Positions 1-8,604 of a stretch of DNA of 64,000 bases are shown here, piece after piece. Made by a program: the position numbers and the translations under genes. Under the pieces are notes generated by a model. That model had not been told where the DNA came from, did no database searches, and saw nothing but the letters and a program-made list of their open reading frames with translations. The first letter of the stretch is position 1, and every line of letters begins with the position of its first letter. This DNA comes from Streptomyces nymphaeiformis (GTDB lineage: Bacteria; Actinomycetota; Actinomycetes; Streptomycetales; Streptomycetaceae): positions 1-64,000 of the forward strand of contig NZ_JACHJY010000001.1 of assembly GCF_014203895.1 (NCBI RefSeq). The letters run 5' to 3'.

Positions 1-92
1 CGCCCGGTTACATTCCGAACCCGGAAGCTAAGCCTTTCAGCGCCGATGGTACTGCAGGGGGGACCCTGTGGGAGAGTAGGACGCCGCCGAAC
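1..92 (+). rRNA. rrf: 5S ribosomal RNA, 3' part
   Basis: The window opens inside a 5S rRNA. The sequence from the CGCCCGGTTACATTCCGAAC block through GGGAGAGTAGGACGCCGCCG matches the conserved loop B to 3' terminus of actinobacterial 5S rRNA. About 25-30 bases of the 5' end lie before the window. The exact 3' end is uncertain by two or three bases. It implies that a 16S-23S operon lies just upstream. A terminator hairpin follows directly. Confidence 0.93.
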
Positions 93-107
93 AATCATTG
101 TGGGAAA

Positions 108-135
108 GCCCCGCACCTCATGGTGCGGGGCTTTT
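108..135 (+). terminator. rRNA operon terminator
   Basis: A perfect 10-bp stem (GCCCCGCACC, 108-117, with its complement at 122-131) closes a TCAT loop and is followed by TTTT. It lies 15 bp after the 5S rRNA, so it most likely ends the ribosomal RNA operon. Confidence 0.9.
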
Positions 136-186
136 CTGCGTTTACGGCCCGGACTCCCTTTCGGGGGGTGGGTTGGTACTGCTCTC

Positions 187-1497
187 TCAGAGGCGGCCGG
201 CCGCCTTCAGGGCGAGGTAGGCGTCTGCCAGGGCCGGGGCGAGGGTGTCGGGGGTGGCGTCGACGACCGTGACGCCGTGGCGCTGGAGCTGGTCCGCGGT
301 GCGGGTGCGCTGGGATTGGGTCTGGGTGGCCGCGGCGGCCTCGTAGACGGCTTCGATCGTGCCGCGGGCCGCGGCCATGCGCGTGACGTGGGGGTCGGCC
401 ACGGAGGCCACCAGGAGCGTGTGGCGCTGGGCGAGCTGCGGGAGGACCGGGAGGAGGCCCTCCTCGATCGGGGCGGCGTCGAGGCTGGTCAGGAGGACGA
501 TCAGCGAGCGGCGCGGCGCGCGTGCCAGCGCGGTCGCGGCCAGACCGCGGGCGTCGGTCTCCACGAGTTCGGGTTCCAGCGGGGCGAGGGCCTCGACCAC
601 GGCCGGCAGGACGTCTCCGGCGGAGCGGCCCTGGACCTGGGCGCGGAGGCGGCGGTCGTACGCCAGGAGGTCCACGCGGTCGCCGGCTCGGGAGGCGAGC
701 GCGGTGAGGAGGAGAGCCGCGTCCATGGAGGCGTCCAGGCGCGGCACGTCGCCGACGCGGCCGGCCGAGGTGCGGCCGGTGTCGAGGACGATCAGGATGT
801 GCCGGTCGCGCTCGGGGCGCCAGGTACGGACCGCGACGGTGGTCTGGCGGGCCGTGGCCCGCCAGTCGATCGAGCGGGTGTCGTCACCGGGGACGTACTC
901 GCGGAGGCTGTCGAACTCCGTGCCCTCGCCGCGGGTGAGGACGCTGGTGCGGCCGTCGAGCTCGCGGAGCCTGGCCAGGCGCGACGGCAGGTGCTTGCGG
1001 CTGGTGAAGGGCGGCAGGACGCGGACCGTCCAGGGGACCTCGTGGTGGCCCTGGCGGGCCGCGAGGCCGAGGGGGCCGAACGAGCGGACCGTGATCCGTT
1101 CCGCGCGGCGGTCGCCGCGGCGGGTCGGGCGCAGGCTCGTGGTCAGTCGGCGGCGCTCTCCGGCGGGGACCGTCAACCGCTGGCGCGAGGAGGCCTGTTC
1201 GGTGCCGGGGAGCCAGCTGCTGGGCGGCCAGGCGTCGCGGAGCTGGGCGCGGAGGCGGCGGCGGGACGGGTTCGTGACGGTGAGCTGGACCTCGGCCCCG
1301 TCACCGAGTCGAACGGATGTATCACCACTTCGGGTGAATTGGAGCGTTCGTACTGGCGCCGCCAGGGCGTAGTCGCACAGAATTGCGAGGGAGAGGGGCG
1401 CGTTCACCGCGAGCATCCCCGCCCAGCTGGGGGCGAGGATGCCGACGGGGAGCGATCCGAGGGCGGCGAGTAGCGCGGTTCGTCCGGTGAGGGCCAT
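187..1497 (-). CDS. DUF58 domain protein (vWA-like)
   Basis: This is a 436-residue protein with two N-terminal hydrophobic segments (about residues 8-45). The DUF58 signature at residues 190-217 includes GEGTEFDSLREYVPGDD followed by R-SIDW. A degenerate MIDAS-like motif, DTGRTSAG, lies near residue 239, as in von Willebrand A folds. It is the last gene of a minus-strand operon, 12 bp after the MoxR ATPase gene. MoxR-DUF58 pairs are a widespread partnership in which the AAA ATPase is thought to act as a chaperone on vWA proteins. The substrate is not known here. The ATG at 1497 is the only start that keeps the membrane segments. Confidence 0.9.
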   Translation of the reverse strand: MALTGRTALLAALGSLPVGILAPSWAGMLAVNAPLSLAILCDYALAAPVRTLQFTRSGDTSVRLGDGAEVQLTVTNPSRRRLRAQLRDAWPPSSWLPGTEQASSRQRLTVPAGERRRLTTSLRPTRRGDRRAERITVRSFGPLGLAARQGHHEVPWTVRVLPPFTSRKHLPSRLARLRELDGRTSVLTRGEGTEFDSLREYVPGDDTRSIDWRATARQTTVAVRTWRPERDRHILIVLDTGRTSAGRVGDVPRLDASMDAALLLTALASRAGDRVDLLAYDRRLRAQVQGRSAGDVLPAVVEALAPLEPELVETDARGLAATALARAPRRSLIVLLTSLDAAPIEEGLLPVLPQLAQRHTLLVASVADPHVTRMAAARGTIEAVYEAAAATQTQSQRTRTADQLQRHGVTVVDATPDTLAPALADAYLALKAAGRL

Positions 1498-1509
1498 GGG
1501 GCGCCGTTC

Positions 1510-2493
1510 TCAGCGGGGTACGGGGACGTGGGCGAGGATCGAGTTGATGACGGAGTCGGGGGTGACCCCCTCCATCTCGGCCTCGGGCCGCAGGTGGATG
1601 CGATGACGCAGGGTGGGGAGAGCGAGGGCCTTCACATCGTCCGGGGTGACGTAGTCCCGGCCGGTGAGCCAGGCCCAGGCGCGGGCGGTGGAGAGCAGGG
1701 CGGTGGCGCCTCGGGGGGAGACCCCGAGCGTGAGCGAGGGGGATTCACGCGTGGCACGACAGATATCGACGACATAGCCGGCGATCTCGGGGGAGACCGA
1801 GACCTTGGCGACGGCGGCCCGGGCCGCTTCGAGCTCGGCGGGGCCCGCCACGGGGCGGACGCCGGCGGCCTTCAGGTCGCGGGGGTCGAAGCCCTCGGCG
1901 TGACGGGTGAGGACATGGATCTCGTCCGCGCGTGAGGGCAGAGGGACCGTCAGCTTCAGCAGGAACCGGTCCAGTTGGGCCTCGGGGAGCGGGTAGGTGC
2001 CCTCGTACTCGACGGGGTTCTGCGTCGCCGCGACCAGGAAGGGCTCCGGGAGGGCGCGCGGGCTGCCGTCGACCGTGACCTGACGCTCCTCCATCGCCTC
2101 CAGGAGGGAGGACTGGGTCTTCGGGGGCGTGCGGTTGATCTCGTCGGCGAGCAGCAGGTTGGTGAAGACCGGGCCGGGCTGGAAGGAGAACTCGGCGGTG
2201 CGGGCGTCGTAGACGAGGGAGCCCGTGACGTCGCTCGGCATCAGGTCGGGGGTGAACTGGACGCGCTTGGTGTCGAGTTCGAGCGCGGCGGCCAGCGAGC
2301 GGACCAGGAGGGTCTTGGCGACTCCGGGGACGCCTTCGAGGAGGACGTGTCCCCGGCAGAGCAGGGCGACGACGAGACCGGTGACGGCGGGGTCCTGGCC
2401 GACCACGGCCTTCGCGATCTCGGTGCGCAGGGCCTCCAGGGAGGCGCGGGCGCTGTCCGAGTCCGTGGCGGTCTCGGGGGTCGGGGCGCTCAT
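1510..2493 (-). CDS. MoxR-family AAA+ ATPase
   Basis: This 327-residue AAA+ ATPase shows Walker A GVPGVAKT at residues 54-61 and Walker B LLLADEIN at 113-120. The motif EAMEERQVTVDG that follows is typical of MoxR proteins. The start codon overlaps the stop of the DUF4350 gene by 4 bp (ATGA), so translation is probably coupled. A longer reading of the same frame upstream is arginine- and proline-rich and is a shadow of the upstream genes. By family it should be a chaperone-like ATPase for the neighbouring DUF58 protein or for membrane complex assembly. Confidence 0.93.
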   Translation of the reverse strand: MSAPTPETATDSDSARASLEALRTEIAKAVVGQDPAVTGLVVALLCRGHVLLEGVPGVAKTLLVRSLAAALELDTKRVQFTPDLMPSDVTGSLVYDARTAEFSFQPGPVFTNLLLADEINRTPPKTQSSLLEAMEERQVTVDGSPRALPEPFLVAATQNPVEYEGTYPLPEAQLDRFLLKLTVPLPSRADEIHVLTRHAEGFDPRDLKAAGVRPVAGPAELEAARAAVAKVSVSPEIAGYVVDICRATRESPSLTLGVSPRGATALLSTARAWAWLTGRDYVTPDDVKALALPTLRHRIHLRPEAEMEGVTPDSVINSILAHVPVPR

Positions 2494-3704
2494 GAGGTGC
2501 GTACCTCTCTTTCGAGGGCGTCGAGTTGGTCCGCCAGGCGGATGAGGGTGGCGTCGTCGGCGGGAGCCGGGCCGAAGAGGAGGTTCCTGGGGTCCGCGGT
2601 GGTCTCGGGGAGACGGGCGGAGAGTGCGGGGAGGAGGAGGTCGGGGGAGTGGGCGTCCTGGACGGGGACGCCGAGGAGCGGGGCGAGCCGTGTGCGGGTC
2701 GCGGTGCGCAGGACGGAGGCGGCGCGGTCGCGGGCGTTCGCCTTGCGGTAGAGGCGGGCGCGGCCCTCGGTGGCCTCGGAGGCGCGGAGGGCGACGGGGA
2801 GTCGTTCGGTGACCAGGGGGCCGAGGCGGCGGCCGCGCCAGAGGGCGGCGAGCAGGGCCGCGAGGGCGAGTTGGAGGGTGGCCCACCGCCAGCCGGAGGG
2901 GATGAGGGCGAGGAAGTTGCCCGTGGTGTCGTCGGCGGGTGCGTCGGTGGTGGCCGAGGTGTCGGAGAGGGAGGGGAGGTACCAGACGAGATGGGGCCGG
3001 GAGCCGAGGAGTTGCAGGGCCAGCGAGGCGTTGCCGAGTTGGTCGAGACGGGAGTTGTAGAGGATGTCGGGCGAGCCGATGAGGACGGTGTCGGCGCTTC
3101 CGGTGCTGGAGCCGGTGCCGGGGAGGAGGACGAGGGTGGGCAGGCCTTCGGCGCGGTAGCAGGTTTCGGCGGTGGTGCCGGGGGAGAGTTCGTAGCGTTC
3201 GCCGCCCAGGTCGACGCTGCCGGCGCGGGTGGCGGCCGGAAGGGTGCAGGCGGGGGCGCGCTCCGTCACGAGGGTGCTGGGGGCGCTGGTGACTCCCGGG
3301 GCCAGGGTGCCGAGGGAGGCGTGGCCGGCACCGACGAGGACCGTGCGGGCGGCGGAGGCCTTCATCGCCGTGTGGAGCGTCGACTGTTGAGCGTCCGTCA
3401 GCAGGTCGGGGGTCGTCACCAGGAGAGTGGCGTCGGTGTCCGTGGCCGCCGTGGCCTCGGCCAGGGTGGTGGCGAGGGTGACGGTCACGCCGCGGGCCTT
3501 GAGGAGTTCGGCGACGGCGCGGCTGCCGTGGGGGTCGGCGGAGCGCGGGTCGAGGGCGCCGTGGGCGTCGGTGGACCGGACCGTCGCGAGGGCGAGACCG
3601 CCGGTCAGGACCAGGGCGACGACGAGGACCGCGCCGCGGACGCGGGTCCACACCTGGCGGGCGGAGGGGGCGGTCGAGGTGGTGTGGGTGACCGGGCGGC
3701 TCAT
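2490..3704 (-). CDS. DUF4350 domain membrane protein
   Basis: This 404-residue protein has one N-terminal membrane segment (about residues 22-42, VRGAVLVVALVLTGGLALAT). An extracytoplasmic domain follows, with the DUF4350 features DPRSADPHGSRAVAELLKARGVTV. A second membrane segment lies near residue 270, before a basic cytoplasmic tail. It overlaps the DUF4129 gene upstream and the MoxR gene downstream by 4 bp each. DUF4350 proteins recur in MoxR-DUF58 operons, and their biochemical role is unknown. Confidence 0.88.
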   Translation of the reverse strand: MSRPVTHTTSTAPSARQVWTRVRGAVLVVALVLTGGLALATVRSTDAHGALDPRSADPHGSRAVAELLKARGVTVTLATTLAEATAATDTDATLLVTTPDLLTDAQQSTLHTAMKASAARTVLVGAGHASLGTLAPGVTSAPSTLVTERAPACTLPAATRAGSVDLGGERYELSPGTTAETCYRAEGLPTLVLLPGTGSSTGSADTVLIGSPDILYNSRLDQLGNASLALQLLGSRPHLVWYLPSLSDTSATTDAPADDTTGNFLALIPSGWRWATLQLALAALLAALWRGRRLGPLVTERLPVALRASEATEGRARLYRKANARDRAASVLRTATRTRLAPLLGVPVQDAHSPDLLLPALSARLPETTADPRNLLFGPAPADDATLIRLADQLDALEREVRTS

Positions 3705-4393
3705 GCGGGCGTCCCCGTGGAGGCGGCGTCGAGGGTGGGGCGGGTCCGCTCCAGGGCGGTGTCCAGTTCCTCGACGCGGCGGTACGCGGGCTCGTCGGCG
3801 GTACGGCCGCCGTACGTGACGTCGTCGAAGGTGCGGGCCGCGAGGCGCAGGTCGTCCGCGTGGGAGGGGAGGGAACGGCCGGCTTCGGCGGCCGCCTCGT
3901 CTGCGGTGCGGCCGGGGCGCGGTTCGAGGAGGGTGCGCTCCTCCAGGGAGCGGACGATGGCGCGCATCCGTTCCTGGACGGCCTCGTTCCAGCGGCCGGC
4001 GGAGGCGTGCTTGGCGGCGGCCGTCCGGTGGTCCCGGGCGGTGCGGGGGCCGTCGGCGAAGAGGGAGTCGCCGGTGGTGCCGGGCGCCCGGTGCGGGGTG
4101 CCGAGGCGCCACCAGAGGGCGGCGACGAGGGCGGCCACGAGCACGACGATGACGATGAGGCCGAGGACGCCGCCCGGGGTGGCCGTCGAAGCGGCGCCGA
4201 AGAGCTCGTCGACCCACTCCCAGAAGCGGCTGAGGCCGCGCTGGAGGAGGTTCGGGTCGTTCTCGTGGTACTTCGGATCGGACAGCTCCCGCTCCGCCGC
4301 CTCGCGGGCGGGGACGCGGGAGATGTCCACCGGTGTGTGGCCGTCGCCGCGCAGCCGGGCCAGTGCCGCGGCCGCTCCCCCCGTGAACGTCAC
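3701..4393 (-). CDS. DUF4129 domain membrane protein
   Basis: The product has 230 residues with one central membrane segment (about residues 74-95, GGVLGLIVIVVLVAALVAALWW). The C-terminal domain carries the DUF4129 pattern, in which a WNEAVQERMRAIVRSLEER region is followed by RPGRTADE and TFDDVTYGGR. Proteins of this type sit with MoxR, DUF58 and DUF4350 genes. A transglutaminase-linked function has been suggested for some relatives, but no such domain is present here. The gene starts 4 bp after the upstream membrane protein gene ends, so it belongs to the same operon. Confidence 0.88.
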   Translation of the reverse strand: MTFTGGAAAALARLRGDGHTPVDISRVPAREAAERELSDPKYHENDPNLLQRGLSRFWEWVDELFGAASTATPGGVLGLIVIVVLVAALVAALWWRLGTPHRAPGTTGDSLFADGPRTARDHRTAAAKHASAGRWNEAVQERMRAIVRSLEERTLLEPRPGRTADEAAAEAGRSLPSHADDLRLAARTFDDVTYGGRTADEPAYRRVEELDTALERTRPTLDAASTGTPA

Positions 4394-4397
4394 CGCA

Positions 4398-5612
4398 TCA
4401 GCCCCCGACGGCGTCGGTGCCGGGTGTGGGGCCGTAGCCGGGGAGGCCCGCCGCCCGGGCCAGTTCGAGGTCCAGGGCTTCGCGGCGGATGCGCTGGTCG
4501 ACGTAGAGGAGGACGGTCACGCCGGCCGAGATCGGGTAGGTGATCGCGCTGGTGATGACACCGCCGATGCCCGTGACGATCAGGAACGGCCAGCCGAACG
4601 TGGTGCTGTTGCCGGAGAGCAGACCGGTGAAGCCCTCGCTGTCGACCAAGAAGCCGATGATGGTGAACGGGATCGTGATGATCATGGCGAAGAGGGCGAG
4701 CAGAAGCTGCGTCAGCAGGGTGATGCCGAAGATCCGCCACCACGAGCCCTGCACCAGCTTCGCCGAGCGCTTCAGGGACTGGACGACGCCCCGGCGCTCC
4801 AGCATCAGGGCCGGGGACGAGAGGCTGAAGCGGATCACCAGCCAGACGTCCGCCACGATGGCGCCGAGACCTCCGAGGAGGGCCAGTGCCACGCCGGGGG
4901 CGCCGCCGATCAGGAGGCCCGGGAGCAGGCCGACCGTCATGACGGCGACGGTCATCGCCGCGAGCAGCAGGGTCAGGCCGAGGAGCTGGAGCAGGCGCGG
5001 GCGGGCCTCCTGCCAGGCGGAGCCCAGCGAGACCGGGCGGCCGAGGACCGCGCGGCTGATGACGACGGTCAGCAGGGCGGCGCTCACGAGCGACGCCATC
5101 ATCGTCACGAGGAGCGAGGGACCCAGGGCGATCACGGAGGACTGCGCGGAGTCGAGGGACTGCTGGATCTGCTCGGCGGGCGTGGCGTCCGGATCGAGCT
5201 TCGGGGCCGCCGGCACGAGGTACCGCTGGGCCAGGATGTTGGCGATCTGGGAGATCACCGCGACCGTGACCGTGATGGAGAGGACCGTGCGCCAGTAGGT
5301 GCGGAGGGTCTTCACCGCGCCGTCGAGGATCTCGCCCATGCCCAGCGGGCGCAGCGGGATGACTCCGGGCTTCGCGGCCGGAGCCCCGCCCCAGTTGACG
5401 TTCGGGGGCGGGGCTCCCCAGTTCTGGCCGGGCGCCGGGGGCGGGGTCCCGTGGGACGGCGGGGACCACTGGCCGGCGGGCGGCTGGTCCTTGGACCACT
5501 GGGCGGCGGAGCCGTTCGCGTCGGCCGAGGAGGCGGGCCCGGGGGTCCCCGAGCCGTCCTGGCCGCCGGAGGGGGCGGATCCGGGCGAGGTCCAGCCCGG
5601 AGTGTCGTTCAC
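4398..5612 (-). CDS. polytopic membrane protein with Pro/Gly-rich N terminus
   Basis: I chose the GTG at 5612 because GAGGTGG lies 8 bp before it; this gives 404 residues. The first 95 residues are a Pro/Gly/Ser-rich cytoplasmic tail. About six membrane segments follow, with a glycine- and alanine-rich core resembling the membrane domain found next to glycerophosphodiester phosphodiesterases (YciC/DUF7847-like). It opens the operon with DUF4129, DUF4350, MoxR and DUF58. An upstream in-frame ATG at 5825 would add 71 residues with no ribosome binding site. The function is unknown. Confidence 0.82.
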   Translation of the reverse strand: MNDTPGWTSPGSAPSGGQDGSGTPGPASSADANGSAAQWSKDQPPAGQWSPPSHGTPPPAPGQNWGAPPPNVNWGGAPAAKPGVIPLRPLGMGEILDGAVKTLRTYWRTVLSITVTVAVISQIANILAQRYLVPAAPKLDPDATPAEQIQQSLDSAQSSVIALGPSLLVTMMASLVSAALLTVVISRAVLGRPVSLGSAWQEARPRLLQLLGLTLLLAAMTVAVMTVGLLPGLLIGGAPGVALALLGGLGAIVADVWLVIRFSLSSPALMLERRGVVQSLKRSAKLVQGSWWRIFGITLLTQLLLALFAMIITIPFTIIGFLVDSEGFTGLLSGNSTTFGWPFLIVTGIGGVITSAITYPISAGVTVLLYVDQRIRREALDLELARAAGLPGYGPTPGTDAVGG

Positions 5613-5942
5613 GGTCGTCCACCTCGGAGGAATGGTCGCGGTGCCGGATCGGCGAACCGGCTCGGTCACGGCGGCCGACACCTGACACGGCGGCGGGCCG
5701 GGTGCCATCGTGCCACGCGGGGCCCGCCCGTGGGCCGGAGCCCGCATCTCCTTCGTACCTTTGTCCGGACCTTCATTGTGCGAGCGGCAGACGGCACACT
5801 GTGCGGATGCCCGATCGGACCGCACGAACCGTGCGCCGACGGGCCGAGCGGGCCGTCTGCCACGAGAGCGGGGCCCGGGCAGGGGGAGGGGCTGTGGGAC
5901 AGGTCACGGCAGGTAACGATTGGCTAATGGGATGATGTCGAT
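5613..5942. promoter_or_regulatory. divergent intergenic region upstream of mtrA
   Basis: This 330-bp divergent region separates the membrane-protein operon from mtrA. It holds two perfect inverted repeats, GCACACTGTGC at 5794-5804 and CGCACG-AAC-CGTGCG at 5821-5835. A 10-bp direct repeat, AGGTCACGGC/AGGTAACGAT, lies at 5901-5920, close to the mtrA start. I see no small gene in it. Confidence 0.6.
5901..5920 (+). promoter_or_regulatory. candidate MtrA autoregulatory direct repeat
   Basis: Two head-to-tail copies of GGT(C/A)ACG are spaced exactly 10 bp, and the second copy begins about 30 bp before the mtrA start. OmpR-type regulators, including MtrA, bind pairs of such GTMACG-like direct repeats, so autoregulation is plausible. 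The assignment rests on pattern and position only. Confidence 0.45.
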
Positions 5943-6620
5943 ATGAAGGGACGCGTTCTTGTCGTCGACGACGACACCGCACTGGCCGAGATGCTCGGCA
6001 TCGTGCTGCGGGGTGAAGGGTTCGAGCCGTCGTTCGTCGCGGACGGTGACAAGGCGCTTGCCGCTTTCAGAGAGGCCAAGCCCGATCTGGTGCTGCTGGA
6101 CCTGATGCTGCCCGGGAGGGACGGCATCGAGGTGTGCCGGCTCATCCGCGCCGAGTCCGGGGTGCCGATCGTCATGCTCACGGCGAAGAGCGACACCGTC
6201 GACGTGGTCGTGGGCCTGGAGTCCGGGGCCGACGACTACATCGTGAAGCCGTTCAAGCCGAAGGAGCTCGTCGCCCGTATCCGGGCGCGGCTGCGGAGGT
6301 CCGAGGAGCCGGCTCCCGAGCAGCTCACCATCGGCGACCTGGTCATCGACGTGGCCGGGCACTCCGTGAAGCGGGACGGGCAGTCCATCGCCCTGACCCC
6401 GCTGGAGTTCGACCTGCTGGTCGCGCTGGCGCGCAAGCCGTGGCAGGTGTTCACGCGTGAGGTGCTTCTGGAGCAGGTCTGGGGCTACCGGCACGCGGCC
6501 GACACCCGCCTGGTGAACGTGCACGTCCAGCGGCTGCGCTCGAAGGTCGAGAAGGACCCCGAGCGCCCGGAGATCGTGGTGACCGTCCGCGGTGTCGGCT
6601 ACAAGGCGGGGCCGAGCTGA
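5943..6620 (+). CDS. mtrA: response regulator MtrA
   Basis: A 225-residue OmpR-family response regulator. The receiver domain (residues 3-115) has the acidic pair DDD near residue 10 and the phospho-acceptor aspartate in LVLLDLMLPGRDG (about residue 53). The MLTAKS and KPFKPKEL switch motifs are also present. A winged-helix DNA-binding domain spans about residues 130-225 and ends in VRGVGYKAG. MtrA is a global regulator of development, antibiotic production and cell-wall genes in Streptomyces. The sensor gene mtrB begins 1 bp after its stop. The start is the ATG at 5943, though the ribosome binding site is weak. Confidence 0.97.
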   Translation: MKGRVLVVDDDTALAEMLGIVLRGEGFEPSFVADGDKALAAFREAKPDLVLLDLMLPGRDGIEVCRLIRAESGVPIVMLTAKSDTVDVVVGLESGADDYIVKPFKPKELVARIRARLRRSEEPAPEQLTIGDLVIDVAGHSVKRDGQSIALTPLEFDLLVALARKPWQVFTREVLLEQVWGYRHAADTRLVNVHVQRLRSKVEKDPERPEIVVTVRGVGYKAGPS

Positions 6621-6621
6621 C

Positions 6622-8604
6622 ATGAGTGTGGGCAGCGCTGCTCCGAAGCCCGGGAATCCGGGAGTCCGTACGGGGCGGACTGCCGGTCCGGGGCGGGGGG
6701 GCTCGCGATTCGGCCGTCTGCTCCGCAGCAGGGCGGTCCTGCGGCTCTTCGCACGCTGGGTGCGTCGGCCGCTGCTGCCCGCCGTGCGGCTGTGGCGGCG
6801 GAACATCCAGCTGCGGATCGTCGCGGGCACCCTGCTCATGTCGCTCGGCGTGGTGCTGCTCCTCGGCTTCGTCGTCATCGTGCAGGTCCGCAACGGCCTG
6901 CTCGAAGCCAAGGAGAGGGCCGCCCAGAGCCAGGCCGCCGGAGGGTTCTCCGCCGCCCAGGACCGGGCGGCGACCACCCCTTCCGCGCCCGGCCAGCAGG
7001 ACGGCGTGCGGACCGGTGTCTCCGTGAACTGGCGCTCCACGCTCGTCGAGCAGCTCGCCAGCGGTGGCCAGAGCGCGTTCAACGTGGTCGCGCTCTCCCT
7101 CGACAGCAGTGACACCGCGAGCCGGGGCGCCCGCGCCTCCGGCGAGGTCGACCCGGCCACGAGCATCCCGGCCGACCTGCGGCACGACGTCGCGCAGGGC
7201 ACCGGCACGCTCCAGAAGTTCTCGCGGATCCACTACACCAGCGGCAAGGCGTCCGAGCCGGGCCTGGTGATCGGCAAGCGGCTGAACGACGCCGACGGCG
7301 ACCAGTACGAGCTGTACTACCTCTTCCCCCTGAGCCAGGAGGAGGACTCCCTCACCCTGGTCAAGGGCACCCTGGCGACCGCCGGGCTCTTCGTCGTCGT
7401 CCTGCTCGGCGCCATCGCCTGGCTCATGGTGCGCCAGGTCGTCACGCCCGTGCGGATGGCCGCCGGGATCGCCGAACGGCTCTCCGCCGGCCGCCTCCAG
7501 GAGCGCATGAAGGTCACCGGCGAGGACGACATCGCGCGCCTCGGCGAGGCCTTCAACAAGATGGCCTCCAACCTCCAGCTCAAGATCCAGCAGCTGGAGG
7601 AGCTCTCGCGGATGCAGCGGCGCTTCGTCTCCGACGTCTCGCACGAGCTGCGCACCCCGCTGACCACGGTCCGGATGGCCGCCGACGTCATCCACGAGGC
7701 CCGCGTCGACTTCGACCCCATCACCGCGCGCTCCGCCGAACTACTCGGCGACCAGCTCGACCGCTTCGAGTCGCTGCTCTCCGACCTCCTGGAGATCAGC
7801 CGCTTCGACGCGGGCGCGGCCGCCCTGGAGGCCGAGCCGATAGACCTGCGCCAGGTCGTGCGGCGGGTCATCGGCGGCGCCGAGCCCCTCGCCGAGCGCA
7901 AGGGCACCCGGATCGTGGTCCTCGGCGACCAGCAGCCCGTGGTGGCCGAGGCGGACGCCCGCCGCGTCGAGCGGGTGCTGCGCAACCTCGTCGTCAACGC
8001 CGTCGAGCACGGCGAGGGCCGCGACGTCGTCGTGAAGCTCGCCGCCGCCGGCGGGGCCGTCGCCGTGGCCGTACGGGACTACGGCGTCGGACTCAAGCCG
8101 GGCGAGGCCACCCGGGTCTTCAACCGGTTCTGGCGCGCCGACCCGGCACGCGCGCGTACCACCGGCGGTACGGGCCTCGGCCTGTCGATCGCCGTCGAGG
8201 ACGCGCGGCTGCACGGCGGCTGGCTCCAGGCCTGGGGCGAGGCCGGCGGAGGCTCGCAGTTCCGGCTCACCCTGCCGCGCACCGCGGACGAGCCGCTGCG
8301 GGGGTCGCCGATCCCGCTGGAGCCGGAGGACTCCCGGCGCAACCGTGAGCAGGCGGCCGCCGGACGCGACCGGGACCGGCTCGCGTCGGTGCCGCCGCAG
8401 CCCGTCGGCGACCGGTCGGCCCTCTCCGTACCGCCGAGGCTGCCCGAGGCGCCGCGGGCGACCGTCGACCCGACGGCGCTGCCCGGCAGCGGCGCGCGGG
8501 TCGTGGCGCGAGCGGCGACGGACGGTGACGGCGGCGGTACGGGCCCGGCGACGGCCGGGGGGAACGGGCATCTGGAGCAGGAGGACGGGACACGTGGGCG
8601 CTGA
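6622..8604 (+). CDS. mtrB: sensor histidine kinase MtrB
   Basis: This 660-residue sensor kinase has a first membrane segment near residues 64-90 and an extracytoplasmic sensor region. A second membrane segment (about residues 248-275) is followed by a HAMP domain. The phosphorylation-site helix reads FVSDVSHELRTPLTTVRM. The HATPase region contains NLVVNAVEHGEG and GGTGLGLSIA. A long Pro/Arg-rich tail of about 100 residues follows the kinase core. The ATG at 6622 is used because it directly follows the mtrA stop. MtrB phosphorylates MtrA, and the downstream lipoprotein LpqB is reported to modulate it in mycobacteria. Confidence 0.96.
   Translation: MSVGSAAPKPGNPGVRTGRTAGPGRGGSRFGRLLRSRAVLRLFARWVRRPLLPAVRLWRRNIQLRIVAGTLLMSLGVVLLLGFVVIVQVRNGLLEAKERAAQSQAAGGFSAAQDRAATTPSAPGQQDGVRTGVSVNWRSTLVEQLASGGQSAFNVVALSLDSSDTASRGARASGEVDPATSIPADLRHDVAQGTGTLQKFSRIHYTSGKASEPGLVIGKRLNDADGDQYELYYLFPLSQEEDSLTLVKGTLATAGLFVVVLLGAIAWLMVRQVVTPVRMAAGIAERLSAGRLQERMKVTGEDDIARLGEAFNKMASNLQLKIQQLEELSRMQRRFVSDVSHELRTPLTTVRMAADVIHEARVDFDPITARSAELLGDQLDRFESLLSDLLEISRFDAGAAALEAEPIDLRQVVRRVIGGAEPLAERKGTRIVVLGDQQPVVAEADARRVERVLRNLVVNAVEHGEGRDVVVKLAAAGGAVAVAVRDYGVGLKPGEATRVFNRFWRADPARARTTGGTGLGLSIAVEDARLHGGWLQAWGEAGGGSQFRLTLPRTADEPLRGSPIPLEPEDSRRNREQAAAGRDRDRLASVPPQPVGDRSALSVPPRLPEAPRATVDPTALPGSGARVVARAATDGDGGGTGPATAGGNGHLEQEDGTRGR

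Noticed and set aside
2526..5927. Very long plus-strand open frame opposite the MoxR operon
   Set aside because: It is Gly/Ala/Arg-rich with no domain, and its codon pattern mirrors the minus-strand genes. High-GC DNA often leaves open shadow frames like this one, and those opposite secA, gdhB and the FHA-ATPase.
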